From Planctomycetota bacterium (lineage in GTDB: Bacteria; Planctomycetota; SZUA-567; H5-PLA8), in assembly GCA_016200135.1 (NCBI GenBank), contig JACQFI010000031.1, forward strand, positions 1-62,299: DNA of 62,299 bases. Direction: 5' to 3'. The notes below the pieces were generated by a model. It ran no database searches and was not told where the DNA came from. It saw only the letters and a program-made list of their open reading frames with translations. The position numbers and the translations under genes were made by a program. Shown here in pieces: positions 15,649 to 23,352 of the stretch (position 1 is the first letter of the stretch; the number at the start of each line of letters is the position of its first letter).

Positions 15649-15677
15649 TGCCGTAATCGTTGGAATTTTTTACGGCA
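15649..15677. terminator. Hairpin between convergent genes
   Basis: TGCCGTAA (15649-15656) and TTACGGCA (15670-15677) form a perfect 8-bp stem with a 13-nt loop. It lies immediately after the stop of the secreted-protein gene and before the end of the convergent ATP-cone gene. There is no clear U-tract after the stem on either strand, so its terminator role is tentative. Confidence 0.45.
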
Positions 15678-15689
15678 CTTGGCCTGCGT

Positions 15690-17408
15690 TCATTCTCTTG
15701 AAAACAGCGGGAAACCTTCGGAGTGACTGCGCAGTTGGCGCGCGATCAGGCGCATGCCGCGCCCGCTGCCTCCCGAAGTAGCCCGCAGCCGCGGCACGCC
15801 GCTCTGCGCGAGCGCAGTGAAGAAGTCGCGCCACGCGGCGGGATCGGCCTCCAGGCCCAGCGGCGCTTCAAAGCGCAAGGCGGGCGGTTCGTCGAAGAGC
15901 CCCGCCGCGGTGCGCAGGAAATCCGCGCGCTCGCCCAGGTCTTCCACGCCCGGCCCCGCGCGCAGATCCAACCCCGCATACGCCCCTTTGGGGTCGAGGT
16001 TCAAGCCGTCGCGCGCGGCGTGCTCGCGGTCGCGCCACCACAGCGCCGCGCCGGCCGCGAGCGGCACATCCGCCGTCAGGAGCACGTTCAAGCCCGTCTC
16101 CTGGCGCAACGTAGAGACCGCGCTGTAAAGGCTCGTGGCCAGCGCGCAGGCCGCGAGACGCAGGGCCTGCGTAGTGTCGGCGCGATCAAAGGGTTCGCCG
16201 ATCATAAAGGCCGCGGCGTTCCAGAGCCCCGCGGCGGCCACGGGCAGTTCCCGGCCGCGGACGGCGGAGAAGCCCCAGTATTCCTCGCGCTCGCGGTGAG
16301 CCTGTGCGGCCAGCGCCGCCAGATGCGCCAGCCGGACCGTGGCTTTGTGCGGATCGCGAAGGGCTTCGCGCAGCAGCAACCCGCCAACGTTGAGCGTAAT
16401 CGCCGGGGCGCGGATGCCTTTCGGCACGACCAGCGCATTCAAGGGACGCAAGAGTACGCCAAATTCACCCGGAAACACGGCGCGGAGGTTATTGGGCGAA
16501 TCCGGCAAGGCCAGGGCGCCCAAGATTCGGGCGAGTTCCGCGGCGCGAACCGGGTCCTCCGCGCGGCACCACAGCGCCACCGGCTGCCCGCTCCGGAACC
16601 AGGCGGTCAGTTTGGCGGCGGTCTCGGGCTTGAGCGGGTCGAGCGCCGAGGCGACGCTGGGCGCGCTCATTTCGTCCGAGGGCTTGCTGGGAAAAGGTTC
16701 GAGGCCCAGCAGGTTGGCCTGCGCGGAGGCCGCGACTTCCGGCGAGTGCACCGCTTGCAGCCAGAAGGCTTCGAGCGCCGGGCCCGCGCCGGGCAGGGGC
16801 CGCAGCAAGGCCGCCGTGGCGTCGTAGCGCTGGACGAGTTCGGTATACGAGGCGGCGATGCGCCGCGCGGCGTAGGCGCGCGGATCGAGGCCCCGGGCGC
16901 GAAGCGCCAGTTCGGCCAGGGCATGAATGAGCGCCGGCGAGATGCGGTCCTGGCCGAGCGCGAGCACGCGCCGTTCCACGTCGCGCGCGGCCTCGCCCGC
17001 CGGATCCTTCGCCACACCCGAGGCGCGCAGGCTCTCGATCAGACGCCGGCGGTCCCAGGGCACGCCCTCGCCGCTGGGCGCACCCGCGAAGACGCGCATG
17101 CGCCAGAGGAACGAAGAAGCAGAGCGGGCGTGGTCGGCAAAGGCGGCGGCGGCGCGGGCGTGCGCGGTCTCGCGAAGCAGCTTCAGGACCATCTCGCGCA
17201 CGTCCGCCGTGGCGGGCGTCGGAGCTTTCTCTTTAGCGAGGAACTCTGCGACGGCGCGGGCGATCTCCGTGCCGAACGCCATGGCCTCATCGCGCGCGGG
17301 CCGTTCGCCGCCGGCGAGCGCGGCGTTCGCGATCGCCGCGGCGAGACGCCGGAGGTCGAAGGCGACCACGCGGCCGTCGTGCTTGCGGATGGCTTCAGGG
17401 GCGTTCAT
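15690..17408 (-). CDS. ATP-cone protein, possible degenerate ribonucleotide reductase
   Basis: The 572-residue product begins with an ATP-cone domain (about residues 1-95: IRKHDGRVVAFDLRRLAAAI). This is the nucleotide-sensing module of NrdR and of class I-III ribonucleotide reductases. About 470 Ala/Leu/Arg-rich residues follow. Their arrangement (short helix after the cone, then SYTELVQRYDATAALL, SPNNLRAVFPGEFGVL, EEYWGFSAVRG) vaguely recalls an anaerobic NrdD-like barrel. I see no glycyl-radical RVxGY-type motif at the C-terminus and no conserved active-site cysteine pair, so it is probably not a working reductase. Its ATG overlaps the nrdR stop in an ATGA, indicating translational coupling. 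It may be a dATP-sensing partner or a decayed reductase. Confidence 0.65.
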   Translation of the reverse strand: MNAPEAIRKHDGRVVAFDLRRLAAAIANAALAGGERPARDEAMAFGTEIARAVAEFLAKEKAPTPATADVREMVLKLLRETAHARAAAAFADHARSASSFLWRMRVFAGAPSGEGVPWDRRRLIESLRASGVAKDPAGEAARDVERRVLALGQDRISPALIHALAELALRARGLDPRAYAARRIAASYTELVQRYDATAALLRPLPGAGPALEAFWLQAVHSPEVAASAQANLLGLEPFPSKPSDEMSAPSVASALDPLKPETAAKLTAWFRSGQPVALWCRAEDPVRAAELARILGALALPDSPNNLRAVFPGEFGVLLRPLNALVVPKGIRAPAITLNVGGLLLREALRDPHKATVRLAHLAALAAQAHREREEYWGFSAVRGRELPVAAAGLWNAAAFMIGEPFDRADTTQALRLAACALATSLYSAVSTLRQETGLNVLLTADVPLAAGAALWWRDREHAARDGLNLDPKGAYAGLDLRAGPGVEDLGERADFLRTAAGLFDEPPALRFEAPLGLEADPAAWRDFFTALAQSGVPRLRATSGGSGRGMRLIARQLRSHSEGFPLFSRE

Positions 17409-17956
17409 ACGTTGGGTTTGCCGCCGTTCGGGGGCTTCTTGGCGTTGTCGAGCTTAACCTGGTTGGCGAGATGCTTCACGATCTCGGCTTGGGACTCCTT
17501 GCCCCGCCCTTTCAAGAACTCTTCAAGCACGTCCATGAACTCGCTGACGTCCTTGAACTCCTTATAGACCGACGCGAAGCGGATGTACGCGACGTGATTG
17601 AGCTTGCGCAGTTCGCGCATGATCAGTTCGCCCAGAAAGTTCGAGGGCATCTCGCGGTCGAACTTCTCGAAAGCCTCGCCTTCCACCGCGGCCACCACCT
17701 GGTCGATCTGTTCGGCGGAGATGGCGAGGTTCCAGCAGGCCTTCTCGATGCCGCGGCGCAGCTTCTCGCGCTCGTACGGCACGCGCCGGCCGTCCTTCTT
17801 CACCACGCGGAGCGGGTTCTCCTCGATGCGCTCGTACGTAGTGAAGCGCCGCTTGCAGCTCAGGCACTCGCGGCGGCGGCGAATGGTGGAGCCGTCGTCG
17901 CCGGAGCGGCTGTCCACCACGCGGTCGTCGTCCACACGGCAGAAAGGGCATTGCAT
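17405..17956 (-). CDS. nrdR: NrdR transcriptional repressor
   Basis: The 183-residue product starts MQCPFC and has a four-cysteine zinc ribbon (C3, C6, C31, C34) with RECLSCKRRFTTYE. A central ATP-cone domain follows at about residues 48-138 (VVKKDGRRVPYEREKLRRGI), then a charged C-terminal tail about 30 residues longer than usual. NrdR binds ATP/dATP through the cone and represses ribonucleotide reductase operons. The TGA overlaps the ATG of the downstream ATP-cone protein by 4 bp. No recognisable nrdA, nrdJ or nrdD target gene is in the window. Confidence 0.97.
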   Translation of the reverse strand: MQCPFCRVDDDRVVDSRSGDDGSTIRRRRECLSCKRRFTTYERIEENPLRVVKKDGRRVPYEREKLRRGIEKACWNLAISAEQIDQVVAAVEGEAFEKFDREMPSNFLGELIMRELRKLNHVAYIRFASVYKEFKDVSEFMDVLEEFLKGRGKESQAEIVKHLANQVKLDNAKKPPNGGKPNV

Positions 17957-18063
17957 GGCTGGAGGCCCGCTATGGGTTAAGCGCAGTTCAAGGGAGGATG
18001 TACAAGATGGCTACGTTTTTGGGAAATGCAAGTCGGCGGGCAGCGGTCCGCTGGACGGTGCCG

Positions 18064-19059
18064 TCACTTCATCAGGCTCGAGTAGTAGCCGCCGATCGTC
18101 ATTACCGTCGTGGCGATATTGAAGAGCACGAATAACACCACGAGCGCATAGGCGCAGCGCGGCAGCCAGTCGGCGAGGAGTTCGACGGCCAGGGTGTAGC
18201 GCTCGCGCAACTGCCGGCCGAGGCGCGCGAGCGATTCTTCCAGGGCCCCGGCGTGCTCGGCCGTCGCAATCGCCGCGACGACTTCGATAGGCCACAACGA
18301 TCCCGCCTGCATCCCGGAACTCATGGGCCGGCCGCCGCGGACGATGTCGCGCAAGCGCGCGAGTTCCTCGCGGTAGACCCCGTTGGGCAGCACGCGGGCG
18401 CAGAGATTCAGGGCATCGGAGAGCAGCACGCCGGCGCCGATCAGTTGCCCGAGCAGCGCCGCAAAGGCGCTCTGGTTGCGCAGCGCTTCCACGTGGCCCA
18501 CAAGCGGGAGTTGAAGACAGACGCGCTCCAGCGTGGATACTCCCGTGAGGCCTTTCGCCGCGCGGGCGTGAAAAAAGTGGTCGACGGCGAAATACACAAA
18601 CACCGCGAGACCGATTGGGAATAGCGCTGTCAGCAGGTATTCACCCAGCGAACCGCCGGCCACCAGGCGGGGAATGGGCCCGATGAAGCAGGCGGCCAGC
18701 AGCACCAGCGCGGGCATGGCAAGCTTCGCGCGAATGCGGCGGCGGGACTGCGTCCAGAGTTCGCGCTGTTCCAGGACGCTGGCCATGACGGCCTCGACGC
18801 GCCCGCTCTTCCAGCCCGCGGCCAGCATGACGCGCTCGGCTTCGGTAAGCACCGGGGCCAGCGCATCGAACATGCGTGCGGGCTCTTCGCCGCGGTCCAC
18901 GCGGCGGGCCGCTTCTTCGAAGCAGTCGCCGACGTAGCGCGACTGGCAGACCTTGGCGCTCGTGCGCAGCGCATCGGCCACGCCGATCCCCGCGCTATGC
19001 TGGACGTGCCAGGCGCGCAGGGCTTCGGTGACGGAGGCGTCGAGCGGGTCGAAGGTCAT
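18064..19059 (-). CDS. GspF/PilC-like type II secretion F-domain protein
   Basis: The 331-residue product has the two-repeat layout of inner-membrane platform proteins. The first helical repeat lies at about 15-125, followed by membrane helices at about 118-138 and 140-162. The second repeat at about 190-300 has GVLLSDALNLCARVLPNG, and a last membrane helix ends the protein. The repeat motif HAGALEESLARLGRQLRER matches the GspF signature. The family forms the base of type II secretion or type IV pilus machines. It is shorter than usual (about 400), and no GspE, GspG or PilT lies nearby. It is an orphan, as often seen in planctomycetes. ATG at 19059. Confidence 0.8.
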   Translation of the reverse strand: MTFDPLDASVTEALRAWHVQHSAGIGVADALRTSAKVCQSRYVGDCFEEAARRVDRGEEPARMFDALAPVLTEAERVMLAAGWKSGRVEAVMASVLEQRELWTQSRRRIRAKLAMPALVLLAACFIGPIPRLVAGGSLGEYLLTALFPIGLAVFVYFAVDHFFHARAAKGLTGVSTLERVCLQLPLVGHVEALRNQSAFAALLGQLIGAGVLLSDALNLCARVLPNGVYREELARLRDIVRGGRPMSSGMQAGSLWPIEVVAAIATAEHAGALEESLARLGRQLRERYTLAVELLADWLPRCAYALVVLFVLFNIATTVMTIGGYYSSLMK

Positions 19060-19265
19060 ACTGAAGGAGAATCAAGCACGCCGGGTGGGGAAATACAACC
19101 GCGCTTAAGCCAAGCTTGCAGGCACTCGGCCGCCGGAGCATCGAATACCTTGCTTCGACGCCGCTTCACTGGTGCAAACCCGTAGGACTTTGCACTGGCA
19201 AAGGGCTTGCTCATTAGCCACTGGTACCGGATGGCAAACGTAAACCCTTAAGGAGGAGGACTATT

Positions 19266-20561
19266 ATGTCCTGCGACAGGAACAGAGACTTTCCTTTCTG
19301 GAACGGCGAACGCGTCTCGCGACATGTTTGGGTCGCTATGCTCTTGTGCGCGTTGCTGGGCTTTGAACACTCGGCGCACGCACTCGAAGCGGGCAAGAAA
19401 GAGTCTCAAGCGCAGGTGCTCTCGCAACCCGCGTTGGAGGCGCTCGTCGCGGGCATCGCGCTCTATCCGGATACCGTGATCGAACAGATCTTGGAGGCCG
19501 CGCTGCACCCGGTCGCGCTAAAACAGGCCGCCAATCCCGAACGTACGCGCGGGCTTCTCGCAAAGAAGATGGAGGAGCGCTGGCCGGAGAGCGTGAAGAA
19601 ACTGGCCGCCGAGAATCCCACGCTGCTGGAGCAGCTCGACGAGCACCTAATGATGACGATCCGCCTGGGCATGGCGGCCAAGCAACAGAAGGACGACGTC
19701 TGGAAGGCGATCTATACCGTACGCGAGCGCGTCGAGAAGACCGCCGCGGCCAAGAAAGCCGCAGGCGCCGCCGAGGCGGACTCTTACGTGCAAGCGTCTG
19801 CGACGGTCTCGCAAGCCATGCTGACCGAGACGGTGCTCAAAGAACTGGAATCCGAGGTGGTCAAGGCCGACGCGACGCAGGAAGTCGTCGTGGTGGAAGC
19901 GCCGCCGGTCGTTGTCGTACCGGTTGTCGTGGCGCCGGTAGTCGAAGTGAAACAGACCCCAACGACGACCAGCACGAACACGACCAGCCCAGCGGGCGCC
20001 ACAACCACAACGGCCACCACAACGGCGACCGCTGCCCCCGCTCCAACCGTTACCACGACGACGACCAATGCAACGACTCAGGCCGGGCCGAACGGCGGCA
20101 CGACCGTTTCGAGCCAGGGAACTTCGACCACGGTTACGAATGCCGCGGGCACCGCAGAGGCCGGCAAGGCGATCAACACCACGACCGTCACCGGACCGGG
20201 CGGAAACTCGGCCACGGTGCAGAGCGAAGGCGGGGGCGTGGCCTTCAACAACGGCACCACGGCCGCCGTCGCCGGCGCGGGGCAGACGACCGTCACCGGG
20301 CCGAACGGGAACTCCGCCACGGCCACCGGCGCGGGCGCGGCGGGCAAGACGACCGTGGGCGAGACGACGTATGCAGGTGCCGCAGGCGCCGGCACCGTGA
20401 CCACCAGCAACGGCGCATCGGTGAGCGGCGCGGGCGCGGCCAAGGGCCAGGTGACGCAGACCGAGAACGGCAAGACCTGGTCCACCGAAGCCGCCGGCGG
20501 CGTGGTCAACAACAACACGGGGGCGTTTGCGGCCGGAACGCACCAGGGTTCGGCTCCGTGA
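19266..20561 (+). CDS. DUF3300-like secreted protein, N-terminal part
   Basis: The 431-residue product has a long signal region (helix about residues 20-38) and a DUF3300-type domain at about residues 50-150, recognised by ALEALVAGIALYPDTVIEQI and the downstream TIRLGMAAKQQKDDVWKAI. From residue 205 it becomes a Thr/Asn/Gly/Ala-rich low-complexity region with repeats such as TTVTGPGGNSATV and TTVTGPNGNSATA. A near-perfect AAGGAGGAGGA lies 6 bp before the ATG. The frame ends in TGA at 20559-20561, overlapping a GTG that opens the next frame, which carries the same low-complexity composition. The two frames probably represent one interrupted gene. DUF3300 proteins are exported and of unknown function. 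Confidence 0.75.
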   Translation: MSCDRNRDFPFWNGERVSRHVWVAMLLCALLGFEHSAHALEAGKKESQAQVLSQPALEALVAGIALYPDTVIEQILEAALHPVALKQAANPERTRGLLAKKMEERWPESVKKLAAENPTLLEQLDEHLMMTIRLGMAAKQQKDDVWKAIYTVRERVEKTAAAKKAAGAAEADSYVQASATVSQAMLTETVLKELESEVVKADATQEVVVVEAPPVVVVPVVVAPVVEVKQTPTTTSTNTTSPAGATTTTATTTATAAPAPTVTTTTTNATTQAGPNGGTTVSSQGTSTTVTNAAGTAEAGKAINTTTVTGPGGNSATVQSEGGGVAFNNGTTAAVAGAGQTTVTGPNGNSATATGAGAAGKTTVGETTYAGAAGAGTVTTSNGASVSGAGAAKGQVTQTENGKTWSTEAAGGVVNNNTGAFAAGTHQGSAP

Positions 20562-21310
20562 CCACCAACGAAGAAGGCAGCACGACCATGAACCGCACCG
20601 GTACAAACGAGTGGAACACGAGCAACGGTTCCGGCAGCAGCACGCACACCGGCAGCACGACGGTGAACCCGAACGGCTCCGCCAGTTACCAGGGCAGCAC
20701 GACGGTGAACTCGTCGCAAGGCACGGTCTCGACTAGCACGACCGCCGGCAGCGGCCAAGCCTCCACCACCGTAACCAAGAACGGCACGTCGACGACCTAT
20801 ACCGCGGGCAACGGACAAGTTGAGAATGCACCGCAGAGCACGGCTTCGAGCCAGAACGCTGCGTCGAACCCCAACACATCGTCTAGCCAGAAAACGGAGG
20901 CGGGCGCCAGCAACGCAGCCTCGAGCAACTCGTCCAGTGCTTCGAGCCAAAAAACGTCCTCGGAATCCAGCAAGGCGGCGCGCACCAGTGGTTCCGGCGA
21001 AGAAGGCCGCATGGCTCACCGGGGCGAAGGGACGACTCCGTCGCGGGAGAACGCGGCCAAGCAGGCACCGGAGACGAACTCCGCCGCGCGCAGCAGCGCG
21101 CAGCCGAATCCGTTCAGCACCAGCAGCGCGAACGAACGCTACAGCAAGCCGAGCAAAGAACAGATGGACATCGGCAACCAGTCGATGCAGAAGAGCTGGG
21201 GCTCGCTCGACTCGTCGATGGGCGGCAAAGGCGGCGGCGGGAGCAAGCCAAGCGGCGGGAAGTCCGGCGGCGGACATAGCGGCGGAAAGTCCGGCGGCGG
21301 CAAGCGGTAG
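20558..21310 (+). CDS. DUF3300-like protein, C-terminal Thr/Ser/Gly-rich part
   Basis: The 250-residue frame starts with GTG overlapping the previous stop (GTGA). It continues the Thr/Asn/Ser-rich repeat composition (STTVNPNGSASYQGSTTVN) and ends in a Gly/Lys/Ser-rich tail (GGKGGGGSKPSGGKSGGG), typical of DUF3300 C-termini. It has no signal peptide or start-like N-terminus and would be cytosolic if made alone. This favours a frameshift in a single roughly 680-residue secreted protein over a second gene. Programmed frameshifting or translational re-initiation at GTGA remain possible. Confidence 0.6.
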   Translation: MTTNEEGSTTMNRTGTNEWNTSNGSGSSTHTGSTTVNPNGSASYQGSTTVNSSQGTVSTSTTAGSGQASTTVTKNGTSTTYTAGNGQVENAPQSTASSQNAASNPNTSSSQKTEAGASNAASSNSSSASSQKTSSESSKAARTSGSGEEGRMAHRGEGTTPSRENAAKQAPETNSAARSSAQPNPFSTSSANERYSKPSKEQMDIGNQSMQKSWGSLDSSMGGKGGGGSKPSGGKSGGGHSGGKSGGGKR

Positions 21311-21340
21311 GCGGAAGATTCAGAAGGAAGCAGTGCTGCA

Positions 21341-21362
21341 GCCCGGGCTATCATGCCCGGGC
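21341..21362. terminator. GC-rich hairpin between convergent genes
   Basis: Two copies of the self-complementary octamer GCCCGGGC flank a 6-nt loop (TATCAT), giving an 8-bp all-GC stem. It lies 30 bp after the DUF3300 tail stop and 15 bp before the end of the convergent membrane-protein gene. There is no T-tract, so it is probably a termination or mRNA 3'-end structure rather than a textbook terminator. Confidence 0.5.
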
Positions 21363-21376
21363 CGCTTGCCTTGCGG

Positions 21377-22033
21377 TCAACTTGGCGCAATCGCGTTCGT
21401 TGACAAAGAAGCCTTCTTCGGACGCAAGACGTAGCACTCCCACAAAAGGCCAAGGTCCAGGGCGATCAAGAACGCGCAGAATACATCGAGCGTAAGCGGA
21501 AGATTGCGTACCGCCTCATACGGCATGTTTCCCAAGGGTTTTATTTCATAGGGAAATGGCCAGCCTTTTGTTGCTGCCATGAACCAACTTTGCCTCTCTG
21601 ACCAAGCATCACCTCGGCAAAGAATCACAATCTCCCACGTATTAGCCCAGAGCAAGATACCGAATACGACCGACACCACCAACAGGCTCGAAAGTCCGAA
21701 TTGTATTTTGCCTCGATACCAGGGTTTGGACTTGTCGGAGGATGGCTGAGGACGCCTTTTGCGTAACACGCTGGCCGTCGCACCAAGCAGAACAAGCGCC
21801 AGCGCTGCATCTGCAAGCCAATCTAAAGTGTCGATGCTCATACTTTGGCAAGACGAATAGCTGAGATTTCCACGATTCCTCCAAATTTGGCTCCGCCCGT
21901 AGATGAACGGAGCCCCGTAGCCGTCGAAATCCAGACCACCTCGGCCTGTATTGGAGAAACGAGGGGCCTCGTTGGCCCACAGCAGCAAGGCGGCGAGCAA
22001 AACGAGCGTGAAGTATTCCGTGAAACGTTGCAT
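21377..22033 (-). CDS. Membrane protein with planctomycete-type helix
   Basis: The 218-residue product has about four hydrophobic segments, at roughly residues 8-22, 72-88, 113-132 and 183-203. The third begins KIQFGLSSLLVVSVVFGILL. Short segments of the form (R/K)(F/I)QF.L.SLL.V..V.A are very common in planctomycete membrane proteins of unknown function. GC content is about 52 %, lower than the neighbours. The ATG at 22033 was chosen over an upstream TTG. The gene overlaps nothing and lies downstream of the radical SAM gene on the same strand after about 38 bp. No enzymatic motif is visible. Confidence 0.7.
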   Translation of the reverse strand: MQRFTEYFTLVLLAALLLWANEAPRFSNTGRGGLDFDGYGAPFIYGRSQIWRNRGNLSYSSCQSMSIDTLDWLADAALALVLLGATASVLRKRRPQPSSDKSKPWYRGKIQFGLSSLLVVSVVFGILLWANTWEIVILCRGDAWSERQSWFMAATKGWPFPYEIKPLGNMPYEAVRNLPLTLDVFCAFLIALDLGLLWECYVLRPKKASLSTNAIAPS

Positions 22034-22071
22034 GCGGCCTCTCGACGCGGACAACCGAGCATGCGAAACGG

Positions 22072-23121
22072 CTAGGCGAATAGATTACCCGTCTCACCGG
22101 GCCGCAGGAAGGTCGTTGTCCCTGCCTGAACCCCCTCTGCGTCACAGCCCATTCTGCGCTCTTCGCGGGCGTTCAGGCCGTGGCGGCGGCAGGCGATCTC
22201 AAAAAGTTGCGCCACCGTCTTCCAGCGTTCGCCGTGGCCGCGGAAGCGTTCGTGAAAAGCGCCGCGGTAGAGCACGCCGTCGCGCATCTCGAGGATCGCG
22301 TTCCGCACCTTCTGCACGCGGTCGGGGAACGCCGCGGCGAGGCGCTCGAAGAAGACCGGCTTCACTTCCGCGGCCAAGCGCAGCGGCGTCATGAACGCCG
22401 AGCGCGCGCCGTTCTCGGCCGCGCGCTCGATGACCTCGGCGATCTGGGTGTCGTTCAGGCCGGGGATCACCGGCGCGCAAGCCACGCCCACCGCCACGCC
22501 GGCTTCGTGCAATGCCTTCAGCGCTTTAAAGCGCGCGCTGGGCAGCGGCGCACCGGACTCGAGCGCGCGGGACATCTTATCGTCCGAAAAAGCCACGCTG
22601 ACGTAGACGTGCAACCTCGCGACGCGGGCGAGTTCGCTCAGGACATCCAAGTCGCGCTGGATCAGCGGGCCCTTGGTGATCATGCCCACCGGGTTGCGAT
22701 AGGTGCGGCAGACGTCCAGGCAGCCGCGTGTGAGCTTGTACACGGCTTCGAGCGGCTGGTAACAGTCGGTGTTGCCGCTGATGACGACGGTCTCGCCCCG
22801 CCACGACTTCTTGCGGAAAGTTGCTTCGAGAAGCTCCGGCGCGTTGACCTTCACGACCAGTTTGCGTTCGAAATCCGTGCCCGCGCCGAAGTCCCAATAC
22901 TGGTGCGAGGGCCGCGCGTAGCAGTAGGCGCAGGCGTGAAAGCAGCCGCGGTACGGGTTCAGGCTCCAGCGAAAGCCGAGGTCCGGCGAATCGTTCTCCG
23001 AGAGGATCGTCTTCGCGTACTCTTGGAAGATTTCCAGCTTGGCCGTGGGCGGTTCGCCGATCCATTCGACCGAAGCGTGTTGCCAGGGGTTCGGCGGATT
23101 CGAAATGGGCTTTAGAGCCAT
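22072..23121 (-). CDS. PA0069-family radical SAM protein
   Basis: The 349-residue product has the cluster motif NPYRGCFHACAYCYARPSH, with C60, C64 and C67 in the CX3CX2C arrangement of radical SAM enzymes. GNTDCYQPLE and IPGLNDTQI lie in the barrel. The YCYAR(P/G)SH sequence and overall length match the PA0069/Rv2578c group, relatives of spore photoproduct lyase whose substrate is unsettled. The N-terminus has no extra domain. The gene is probably monocistronic, with an AT-rich segment (TAATATATACCGAATTATTATAA) just upstream that likely holds its promoter. Confidence 0.9.
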   Translation of the reverse strand: MALKPISNPPNPWQHASVEWIGEPPTAKLEIFQEYAKTILSENDSPDLGFRWSLNPYRGCFHACAYCYARPSHQYWDFGAGTDFERKLVVKVNAPELLEATFRKKSWRGETVVISGNTDCYQPLEAVYKLTRGCLDVCRTYRNPVGMITKGPLIQRDLDVLSELARVARLHVYVSVAFSDDKMSRALESGAPLPSARFKALKALHEAGVAVGVACAPVIPGLNDTQIAEVIERAAENGARSAFMTPLRLAAEVKPVFFERLAAAFPDRVQKVRNAILEMRDGVLYRGAFHERFRGHGERWKTVAQLFEIACRRHGLNAREERRMGCDAEGVQAGTTTFLRPGETGNLFA

Positions 23122-23352
23122 ACCCTAATATATACCGAATTATTATAACCTATGCAAGCACTTAGTGTTCAGATTCCAGAATACGCGGCAGATAGTCCTA
23201 GCGTGAAACGGCCATACCATCCGGAACCTCTTGCCTGACTTTACCTTGAACCGGCGACCCGCCGTCATAGGGTGGGTCCAAGCATCGGGGGGTGCGAGAG
23301 GCCCGTCATTCCGGCAAGAACTCGCCAAGATTTCGCGGCCGCTTAGCAAAGC

